The notes below the pieces were generated by a model that was given only the letters and a program-made list of their open reading frames with translations, made no database searches and was not told where the DNA came from. DNA of 16,352 bases from Isohypsibius dastychi (taxonomy: Eukaryota; Tardigrada; Eutardigrada; Parachela; Isohypsibiidae): positions 1-16,352 of the forward strand of contig JAQIWT010000684.1 in assembly GCA_034696485.1 (NCBI GenBank). Reading direction: 5' to 3'. Of the stretch, positions 8,914 to 16,352 are shown piece by piece. Made by a program: the position numbers and the translations under genes. Numbering within the stretch: the first letter of the stretch is position 1; each line of letters opens with the position of its first letter.

Positions 8914-10256
8914 AGTTTTTTCATCGGTGAGGTAAACACTTTTTACACAATTCATTTTTTTCTTGGTTCCCTGCTGTTTGGTTTTTGATTTGTTTTCGTG
9001 CACTATTCAATCACATCCTGATCGAACTGAAAAGTTGTGTGCTAAAGTACCTAGTGTGTACATATTTACTGCAATGTACTAGTGGCACAGATTGTGCCGG
9101 GCAAGAAATATATTGTTGTATGTAAGAAATATGAATAAGACATAAATGACTGTGGCAGCGATTTATTTATTAAGAAGTTGGAATTGATCGGACATTACCC
9201 GACGACATAATGTTGGCCACGATTGAATACTCCATCGTGGACGGTATTGTTTGTAAAAGTCTAAATCTGCATCTTATCTACAATTGTCGATTCTGGAAAC
9301 GCGTGACTTCGACTGGACTGGAGAAAACTAGAACAAACAAGTGGGAGGCAGAATTTAATGGGGAATGCCAAAAGTGTATTCGGTGTGCAACATATCGTCT
9401 CGGATTGTAAAGCCGAAATAAAATCAACGACTTTGGTTATCAATATTTATTCCGCCAAATGTCAAGATATTAGAAACAAAGATGGCATGCGAGAACCTTT
9501 GCGCTTTGGAAGCTAGCATTTTAGAAAGACGAAACGAGCGGTTTGTGATTGGGAATACCGTAATAATTATGGAAAGAGTCGTCTCAAAATATGCTCATTC
9601 CTGCCGCCGTCAGGATACCGGGTGGAACTGTCCAAACTCCAGATTTATTACAGATCTGTACTCAGATTATTTTACTGAATTAGTCAAGACTCATACGTCG
9701 AAATAATGTTTCATTCACGGGTCATTCTCGAGAGCAACACGAATAACAAAACCAAAATTGTGCATAACAGCAATAAACAATTTGTACAAATTGGAATAAA
9801 CCGGGGACATCCGGTCCTCCGGCAACACATTGTCGAAGACTCGACCGAAGCCAAGGTCTAAAAAATGCATAGATACCGAAAAGGATTCAAATGATCTTCC
9901 ACCAAATAATAAGACTAATTTTGATTTTGTTTGAATTGCAATGCACCATCATTGTTTTTATGTCTATGACTATGAAATCATAATTCTGTTTGCCAACGCA
10001 AGCCCGGCGGCAAATCTGATAAACATTTTGCTTCATCACAACCACTTCAGTATTATCTGATTTTTGACTCAAAATCTTCAAAATAATTCTGCAGTTTGAA
10101 GAAGACATGCAAACTGAATGAGCAAACAGTTCGTATTACATAGATAAGGTCAAAACTTCCAGTTTTGACTGGGTGGTTTCCCCGCTTCGTCATCACTTTT
10201 GATCAAAATGATCAAGCAATTATTTCGTTTATCGCCGTTATGTCGCTTCGCTTCAT
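8914..10256. other. Intergenic region between ric-3 and the FAS1 gene
   Basis: This stretch begins with the ric-3 3' untranslated region. Candidate poly(A) signals on the plus strand are a variant AATAAG at 9134-9139 and canonical AATAAA at 9417-9422, 9772-9777 and 9795-9800. Short open frames at 9210-9410 and 9482-9706 lie just before these signals but have no recognisable content. On the minus strand, TTTATT words at 9162-9167 and near 9446 could be signals for an unseen transcript. No RNA gene was recognised. Confidence 0.5.
9482..9706 (+). CDS. Candidate small ORF, 74 residues, doubtful
   Basis: A single open frame starts at an ATG in good context (AAAGATGG) and ends at TAA, 65 nt before the first of two AATAAA signals. 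It has five cysteines, a charged middle (LERRNERF) and no signal peptide or domain I recognise. It may be a real small gene, part of a long ric-3 3' untranslated region, or chance. Nothing in the sequence decides between these. Confidence 0.15.
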   Translation: MACENLCALEASILERRNERFVIGNTVIIMERVVSKYAHSCRRQDTGWNCPNSRFITDLYSDYFTELVKTHTSK

Positions 10257-10311
10257 TCCATTGGAGACTTCGTATTTAAACAGCTGATTCAGTCGAATAT
10301 TTCTCGTCAGT
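10257..10311 (+). promoter_or_regulatory. Core promoter of the FAS1 gene
   Basis: An inverted CCAAT word (ATTGG, 10260-10264) is followed by a TATA-like TATTTAAA at 10273-10280 and two initiator-like TCAGT words at 10289 and 10307. Initiation near 10305-10309 would place the TATA word at about -30 and give a leader of about 55 nt before the ATG at 10362. This fits an inducible or highly expressed secreted-protein gene. Confidence 0.55.
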
Positions 10312-10361
10312 TTCTGCTCATTTCTTCTTCCAATATCCACCTACTCACCTCCAGCATAATC

Positions 10362-12722
10362 ATGAAGGTTCTCATCGTTTTATCTCTCCTCTTCGTCTCA
10401 GCGTTTGCGCTCAGCAAGGAATCTGAATTGTTGGACGCCTTTCCCGAGAGCTGGTATGATGCGGAATCTGCCAAAGATGATGGCGCTGACTTACCTCATT
10501 TCATTACGGCCGAAGAAGACTTATCCGAGGATTTCGGTGCATCCCGATCCGATGGAAACAAAAACGTTCTCCAGGTAGGTATCTGAGGATTACTTTCGAG
10601 CGATTCATTCGAATTTTAGTCCAGTAAACCGAAATTCTACACTGAATTCTCGTCGTTTTTTCTCTTTACTCGTTTTATTTTATTCTCTTCTTTTCAGGTC
10701 GCCCAAGAACTTGGAGCTACCATGTTTGTCAAAGCCGTTAAACTGGTCGGACTCTCTGATGTGTTCTCAAACACAAGTGGGTATTTTCTCAAAGCAGTTT
10801 GTCAAGCCTTTAAAGAGTTTCGTCGATTTAAACGAATTTTTAGCTGCAAAAGTTTCAGCAGTGCATTTTTTGCGTTTCAAAATTCCTTTGAAATCTTTTT
10901 TACATGTGAATGGCTGCCACCCGTACCACTGGAATAAGCAGTGTCCCTTTTTTTTATTTTAAAATACAAATTAATGAATATTGTAAGGTGATGTAAAAAG
11001 ATCGATTATCGTTTCGTTGGCAAATGAAATCGCCAAAAAATATTCACGAGCTTCTTTTGCAGACAACATCACCGTTTTCGTCCCATCCAACAAAGCCTTC
11101 GCTCGTCTTCCCAAGGCCGATTATTTCTATTTCTTGAGGTGGGTCAATGTTGAACGTTTGCTGCAATTATCTGCACAAGTTAAGTTAAACCAATTTTCTG
11201 GTTTTAATGTGGATTGATTTTACAGACATTTGGACCGTTTTGCCGCGCTTTTGAAATACCACGCCGCTGAAGGAACGTACATGGTCAAGGATCTTCAAGG
11301 TAGCGTAATTATGTGCTAATGAAATCGAGAAGTTTATGCAAATTACCTCGGTTTAATGCTTTTTGTTCAAATAGACGACTCACCATACAACACTCTTTTG
11401 GGAAACCTCACTCTTCGATATGATTCGTACAACCACACCGTTTCCAACTATACCACCCGAGTCGTTCAAGCCGCAAAAATCAGCTGCCGACATGTTGACA
11501 ACGTTGCCACCAACGGTAAGTTATCATAGAGATGAACTACAGTAGTTGAACCTTTTGTAACAAACTCTTTTCTAAAACTTTGGCTGAAAAACTTTTGGCC
11601 GGTTACAAATGTTTAACTAAATTTTTTCATCTCCAGGTATCGTGCACATTATCGATGAAGGTGAGCTTGTTTTGAGATTATTTTGTTTTGAGTGTTATGT
11701 AATGTTCTTCATTTTTCTAGTCATTGTCAAGCTGCCCATCTTCAGCGCTTATGACATCATCTCCCGATCTCGCCATTTCAGCAGCCTTTACAACGCTTTG
11801 GTCATCGCTGGAATGAGTGATTCCCTCAAAGGAAGTGAGTTGCGCGAGAAAAACCAAAAATTCCAACGATTGTTCACTTCATTATCTGTTAACAACGTTT
11901 GAAACATGAATCAGACTGAGGCTCCAGAAACGAGGGTATATACGTGATAATTTGTTTCAGGCGGACCTCTTACCCTGTTCGCCCCGACTGAGAAGGCCAT
12001 CAAGAGCTTGCCACCTGGTGTGTGGGAGGCCCTCCTCAAAGACGTCCCAACTTTGACCAGTAAGTGACACCGGTTATGCGATGAATCGAAGTTTTACCAT
12101 CGGTTGAATTCTAGGCGTTTTGGACATCCACGTTGTTCCCAAAACTACTTATGTAGGCCAATCTTTTTCCGGCAATTACAAAAGAGTGAATATGATGTTT
12201 GTGATTGTAGGCCCGCGGTTTGAAAGATCAAGATGTTCTTAATGTACGAACTTTATTAAGATGATCTACATGACATTTATTTACACCGCTCTTTTTTTGC
12301 AGACTTTGAACCGATCCAACTCCTTGACCGTCCACATCCGTGGTGACCGAGGTAAATATAATGCTCTGTCTGCAGAAAGCCACGAGATTTCTTGTGGCGA
12401 TAAATCTTGGGCGGAAAGACTTCACATCGCTTTTTGAATTTTGGTTTGCTTGAAACAATTTGATTTTGTTTCAGAAGCCGAAAACGGACATGGTGGAGTT
12501 GAGGTCCTCGTCAACAGTGCTAAGATCATCTACTTCGATGGAGCAGTTACCAATGGTATGTAGTCGTTTATTTATTTTGTTTAGTGGTGTTGACCGTTGA
12601 TTGGGCCTGTGAATTACTGATGACCTTTTTGGTTCATAATCTTGTTATTTCGCATAGGTGTCGTTCACGCCATTGATGAAGTCATCATCCCACCCAAAAT
12701 CATGGACAAACTCATGAAATAG
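10362..12722 (+). CDS. Secreted two-domain fasciclin (FAS1) protein, 13 exons, 361 residues
   Basis: FAS1 domains occur in extracellular adhesion and matrix proteins (fasciclin I, periostin, TGFBI). Exons: 10362-10574, 10698-10776, 11063-11138, 11226-11299, 11375-11515, 11637-11660, 11721-11834, 11961-12059, 12115-12152, 12211-12243, 12303-12351, 12475-12555, 12658-12722. They sum to 1086 nt in phase. The protein starts with a signal peptide (MKVLIVLSLLFVSAFALS, cut near residue 17), then an acidic linker to about residue 71. FAS1 domain 1 (about 72-205) shows NITVFVPSNKAF, KYHAAEGTY and NGIVHIIDEVIV. Domain 2 (about 213-352) shows PLTLFAPTEKAI, DIHVVPKTTY and NGVVHAIDEVIIPP. Possible N-glycosylation sites: N99, N158, N167, N172. 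No transmembrane segment or GPI signal is seen at the C-terminus (ends KLMK), so it is probably soluble. Exons 6 and 10 are only 24 and 33 nt. Confidence 0.93.
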
Positions 12723-12995
12723 ATTGACATGTTTCCGCGAACTCGCAACATCTGATTTTTCATTGTGATTTACAAGAGATTGCGACTTTTTCACTATGAA
12801 ATTGGTAAAACAATTGAACTCCATGAATAAGAACGGCTGGAAGAAATGAAAGAAATGAATGCTGCATTCTCGTTTTCGTTTGTCATGCCGCGCACAAAAC
12901 ACTCAAAATGTGTACAGGAAACAATTAGAAAAATCCTGAACTGAGCCTGTTTCCAGCCAGACATTCACATAACGAAAACAGATATCCTAATGTAT

Positions 12996-13081
12996 AATCT
13001 GATCATGATTTATCATATACAATCTGATCATGCTATATTATTATATATTATATTACTACTGTTATATACAAATCTGATCAT
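12996..13081. repeat. Three copies of AATCTGATCAT in AT-rich DNA
   Basis: AATCTGATCAT occurs at 12996-13006, 13021-13031 and 13071-13081, and the first two copies extend to AATCTGATCATG. The palindrome TGATCA is the core. The DNA between copies two and three is nearly pure A/T. The spacings (25 and 50 nt) are multiples of 25. Function is unknown; this may be a small diverged tandem repeat in which the AT tract was inserted or expanded. Confidence 0.7.
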
Positions 13082-13671
13082 CTCACGCGAACAATACAGC
13101 CCAATCGTTTACAGCGGGCACTGTCCACCGAGAGCCCGATAGATTACACTTCATACTACAAAAGAATAACAACAGATTCTTGTACAGTTGAATATGCCTA
13201 CACCATGTAAAATAATTATATGTTAATAATAATATTGATATACGTCTAGAATGTTGAATCGAGATTCAGTCCCATCGGCATTTCGCCCTCATGTTTGATT
13301 CTACGGTAGGTGGCGCAGTTTCGCTCGAATGAGAAAATCTTAACGTTTTGGTACTTAGCCTTTTACGCTTCGTTCGTTAGTTTGTTTATCACAAATATCA
13401 CTATTCCTTATCTGTCCGGATATCCTTATTACTTACGGATCTACCGGAACGTTTTAGGTACCGTGCCTTGACCTTATGGGTTCGCAATCGTAAGTTGCAT
13501 ACCAATCGCGATTCACTGGGTTTCATGCAACTAAAACTTAAACGCATAAATATGTTGCTTTGTTTTCGTTTGTAAATTCGTCTGTTGTGCACATTTTTTG
13601 TTTCCTGTGTGCAGATTCAGGCAGCTTACAGAATATTGATTTTCTTCTTAGTGTCAGCGCAGAAGGTTTGA

Positions 13672-13956
13672 CTTGACAAACTGTCGCTCGAGAAGGAACA
13701 CGAAACGAAAGAGCTGAAACTGGATCCTTCGAACGTCACACTCACACTACACTCCCTCCCTCATCAACGGGAAACAACCAATGTTTTTCCGGAGGATGTT
13801 CTAAGAAGCTTCGTGGACTCACCGCATGGTTGGTACCTCTTGCACATTTCGGCTATGTTTACCAAGTGAAGAAATATATTTCAAACCTTTCAGTCGCTCA
13901 AGATATTCGCTGGTGATGTCCACATTACAAATTCCAAGATCGTAAACTTGTCCGTG
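13672..13956 (+). pseudogene. Possible decayed FAS1-domain fragment
   Basis: An open stretch without a start codon (13672-13869) reads FPEDVLRSFVDSPHGWYLLH near its end, which resembles the helix that follows the first conserved block in FAS1 domains. After a short gap, 13894-13956 reads SLKIFAGDVHITNSKIVNLS, resembling a FAS1 beta-strand region. The intact FAS1 gene lies 1 kb upstream on the same strand, so a decayed tandem copy is possible. The match is by eye and weak; chance is a real alternative. Confidence 0.2.
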
Positions 13957-14367
13957 CTTCCAGTTTTATGGCTTATAGAACGGAGGCAAAGTCAAATTTC
14001 CGACGTCATCTGTGTTTATTTGCATTGAAAGCTCTGATTGCCCAAGTCGCTGCCGCGGAGCTCTGTCTGTTCTGTTCCCGTTGTTGCACTTGCTGCATCC
14101 CATATTATCGATCTGTGTCGGAATCAGTATAACCTGCCGCCTCGCATAAGTGTTTCGGCATTTACTTCTGAAAGCTGCTGCTATCTGACAGAATTTCTTC
14201 ACTTGCTGATCATCTCGTGCATCATACGCTAAATGGATCTCGTGTGCATGTTTTTTGGCTCGACTTCAGGACTGCTAATCGGTATCTTCTACCACGTTAG
14301 ATTCTTATGACGCACTGGAATGACGATGTGAAAAATTATCCGTTGCCTAAGGATTTTCTGTCACACC

Positions 14368-14385
14368 ATGGAGGCTGTTTCCTGA
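14368..14385 (+). promoter_or_regulatory. Upstream mini-ORF before the rdgB-type start
   Basis: A five-codon frame (MEAVS, stop TGA) starts in a near-ideal context (CACACCATGG) and ends 31 nt before the main ATG at 14417. If the transcript includes it, it should lower translation of the main frame. No transcript start was identified, so inclusion is uncertain. Confidence 0.35.
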
Positions 14386-14416
14386 ACTTCCACTGAAACC
14401 ATCCATCCTTTTCATC

Positions 14417-15716
14417 ATGCTTATAAAGGAATACAGGATTCCTTTGCCGATGACGGTTGACGAATATAAAATTGCCCAGTTGTATATGATCCAGGTAAAA
14501 TTGTGTCTCGATTATGTTTGATGATTGTTTTACTATTTTGAATTTTCATCAGAAAAAATCCCGCCTCGAAAGTGATGGAAGAGATAATGGGGTAGAGATT
14601 TTGAGAAATGAGCCATTCACAAATGGACCAGGAGGAAGTGGCCAGCACACCGTTAAGATTTACCATGTCAGCCGGAAGCTACCAGGCTGGCTAAAAAGTT
14701 TGCTTCCCAAACAGTTCTCGCCTCAAGCGAATGAAGAGGCATGGAATGCATATCCGTACACAAAAACTCGGTATACCACACCGATTGTTGAGAAATTTTG
14801 TGTGGATATTGAGACTGTTTATCGTGCGGATGCTGGTACGCAATCGAACATATTTAATCTGGCCGGATCAGAATTAAAAGAACGCACCGTGGAACTGGTG
14901 GATGTCGTGAATGACGGTGCTTATGATTGTCCGGAAGATGAGGACCCGAGAGTATTTTGCTCGACAAAAACTGGCCGGGGTCCTTTGAAAGATGACTGGA
15001 TTGAAGAGTACAAGAAGAATCCGAATTTGGGACCGATCATGTGCGCTTACAAGCTATGTCGAGTGGAGTTCAAATACTGGGGTATTCATAGCAAAATAGA
15101 GAAGTGGATCTGTGATTGTAAGTTATCAATAGTTGTCGGAAGTTGGTCGTTTCTAACACGGTATCGGTTTACGCTTCTTTAGTTATGCGAAAGACTATGG
15201 TTCATGCTCATCGACAAGCGTGGTGCTGGCAGGATGAATACTACGGATTAACGATCGCTGATATTCGGAAACTGGAATTGGAAACGCAGCTGGCATTGGC
15301 AGAAAAAATGGGCGGCAACGGTAAACTAATCCGTCGTTTAGATCAAGCGATTTCATTTGGACCAATTTTTGTTATTTTAACAGAGGAGAACATGTCGCCG
15401 AACACCACTTTAACAGTTGGATCAGCTGTTACCGTCACTCTTAACAGCCGACGAAACAGCCTAGTCTTCCCGAGCGAGCAGCTCAACTATTCCATCAACG
15501 GCCCATCGCTCCTGCGTTCGCGAAGTGAATCAAAACAGTCTTTTCACTCGCCCAGTACTTCCATGGACAATGCTGATCATTCCATTCGGGATTTGACCAT
15601 GACACCTGTGCGGCTAAGCTCAGCTGGATCTCTTGGTATTCATGATAGCTGGACATTGGAATCATTAAGAACCGATCTCGAAGATGGCTCGGATGACGAA
15701 TTTTTCGACGCTGCAG
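14417..15716 (+). CDS. rdgB: Class IIA phosphatidylinositol transfer protein (RdgB/PITPNM type), N-terminal part
   Basis: RdgB/PITPNM proteins exchange phosphatidylinositol and phosphatidic acid between ER and plasma membrane during phospholipase C signalling. Exons: 14417-14494, 14553-15117, 15183-15320, 15384-15716, giving 371 residues so far. The PITP domain (about 1-260) begins MLIKEYRIPLPMTVDEYKIA. Class IIA marks are GPGGSGQHT, WNAYPYTKTRY, KTGRGPLKDDW, MCAYKLCRVEFKYWG and HRQAWCWQDE. The inositol-contact residues known in PITPs are kept (T59, K61, E87, N91). A Ser-rich linker follows, then acidic residues leading to EFFDAA at 366-371, the start of an FFAT motif that binds VAP in the ER. 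The 63-nt segment 15321-15383 has GT-AG ends and no stop, so it may be spliced or read through. The family's DDHD and LNS2 regions are not in the window; the full protein is usually over 1000 residues. Confidence 0.92.
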
Positions 15717-15900
15717 GTGAGCACTTGTATGAATATAAAATTGTTGGGAAATGGTTTTCTTGCTGCGTTGATGGAATGGTAGGCAGATGTCGGTATGATT
15801 TTCGTGACAAACTGCTGAATTTCTTAGTCGGAGTCTTCTGCATGATTAGAAACTCTCTCAGATCATTTAACCGCGTCTAACGATTTGTTTTGGAAAGCAG

Positions 15901-16064
15901 AGAGCTTTGAACAGTCTATTTTCATGAATCGCCTGTTCAATGTTTATTGCTGCCATACATTGCTAATTTTTAAAGAAACGGTCCATGAAGCTTTAGGTGA
16001 TGAGGTTATTCGAGAAATGCTAGATAATAAGCGTGAAGCTTTTTATTACGTTTGCGTTTTCTGA
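15901..16064 (+). CDS. Candidate next exon of the rdgB-type gene, 3' end uncertain
   Basis: Splicing from the donor after 15716 to the acceptor AAAGCAG ending at 15900 joins G to AG. This gives a glutamate that completes EFFDAAE, the full FFAT pattern, followed by SFEQS, which resembles the residues after FFAT in animal homologues. The frame then stays open to a TGA at 16062-16064, but the later residues match nothing I know. The exon probably ends at an earlier donor (for example after 15996, TTTAG/GTGATG) and continues beyond the window. A true short protein ending at 16064 is possible, but no poly(A) signal follows. Confidence 0.45.
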
Positions 16065-16352
16065 ACTAACCGAATTTCGTGAGGGCGTAGAGCGCACGGT
16101 TTATCCACACAGCGCAGCTGAGTGTGGTCAGTTCACAGCTATGTGGGCTGATAACCGAGTTTCATTTCAATTGTGAATTTACTGACCCCCACAATCGTCT
16201 TTATGATATTTCACTGGCCTCTCTCCCGCCATATCAGCAGAGAGTGAATGGGTAACAGTGTGAAAGAGTATAGAAGTAATTAACCGCTGGGCTCGGAATA
16301 TATACTCGGACATGGCACCCCCGATGCCCATGAACTGAGAAATACTTGACCT
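16065..16352. other. Right-edge sequence, probably intron of the rdgB-type gene
   Basis: No frame here resembles an RdgB region on either strand, and no AATAAA is present. There is a short stem (CCACAC at 16105-16110 with GTGTGG at 16122-16127). An intron leading to exons beyond the window is the simplest reading. Confidence 0.35.

Larger units (their letters stand above)
12723..14416. other. Intergenic region between FAS1 gene and rdgB-type gene
   Basis: It contains the FAS1 3' untranslated region (a variant AATAAG at 12826-12831 is the only nearby poly(A) candidate), an AT-rich tract with a triplicated word (listed separately), a possible decayed FAS1 fragment, and the upstream region of the RdgB-type gene. 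Open frames on both strands are short and without recognisable motifs. I see no tRNA or other RNA gene. Confidence 0.5.

Noticed and set aside
8647-9003. Minus-strand open frame opposite ric-3 exon 3
   Set aside because: It is the antisense shadow of the acidic Glu/Asp codons of RIC-3, giving a spurious Phe/Leu/Ile-rich peptide.
9887-10108. Minus-strand open frame of 73 codons upstream of FAS1
   Set aside because: Biased composition, no motif and no splice or poly(A) context supporting a gene.
11017-11062. Longer form of FAS1 exon 3 beginning MANEIAKKYSRASF
   Set aside because: The acceptor at 11061-11062 joins exon 2 in phase and gives the normal FAS1 spacing; the extra stretch looks like intron.
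12153-12210. Reading SGNYKR as coding in FAS1 exon 9 with a 25-nt intron
   Set aside because: A 25-nt intron is too short, and skipping 12153-12210 gives a typical 58-nt intron and a better FAS1 pattern.
13478-13500. GGGTTCGCAATCG resembling a tRNA B box
   Set aside because: No T-stem pairing, acceptor stem or A box at the expected distance.
13401-14232. Several 60-80 codon open frames on both strands before the rdgB-type gene
   Set aside because: No recognisable motifs, no link by splice sites, and composition like the flanking noncoding DNA.

Overview
The window is animal nuclear DNA. It carries five multi-exon protein genes with GT-AG introns, most of them about 50-125 nt long, and short intergenic spaces. 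I rebuilt the exon chains by hand, and reading phase is kept across every junction I propose. Three genes belong to animal families: a ryanodine receptor, the nicotinic-receptor chaperone RIC-3, and a class IIA phosphatidylinositol transfer protein (RdgB/PITPNM). Compactness, tiny introns and the look of the RyR N-terminus suggest a small-genome invertebrate, probably an ecdysozoan such as a tardigrade or nematode relative. I cannot fix the phylum from sequence alone.

Layout: (1) 1-1076, minus strand: the first seven coding exons of a ryanodine receptor, running off the left edge. (2) 1661-6909, minus strand: a 19-exon gene for a 1113-residue, mostly disordered, basic/serine-rich protein with two AT-hooks and three C-terminal Cys/His zinc-finger-like modules. 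I do not recognise its family. (3) 6910-7790: a divergent intergenic region with a perfect 23-bp inverted repeat and clustered TTTGGCG (E2F-like) sites. (4) 7791-8913, plus: ric-3 in three exons. (5) 8914-10361: intergenic, ending in a TATA-type promoter. (6) 10362-12722, plus: a secreted two-domain fasciclin (FAS1) protein in 13 exons. (7) 12723-14416: AT-rich intergenic DNA with a small repeat and a possible FAS1 remnant. (8) 14417 onward, plus: the N-terminal half of an RdgB-type PITP up to its FFAT motif. The rest is presumably beyond the right edge.

Three genes have related roles: RyR releases stored calcium, RIC-3 matures acetylcholine receptors, and RdgB moves phosphatidylinositol at ER-plasma membrane contacts. 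They lie on both strands with unrelated genes between them, so this is probably ordinary gene neighbourhood and not an operon. The least explained items are the unrecognised AT-hook/zinc-finger protein and its divergent promoter. I found no mobile element, rRNA, tRNA or CRISPR array.
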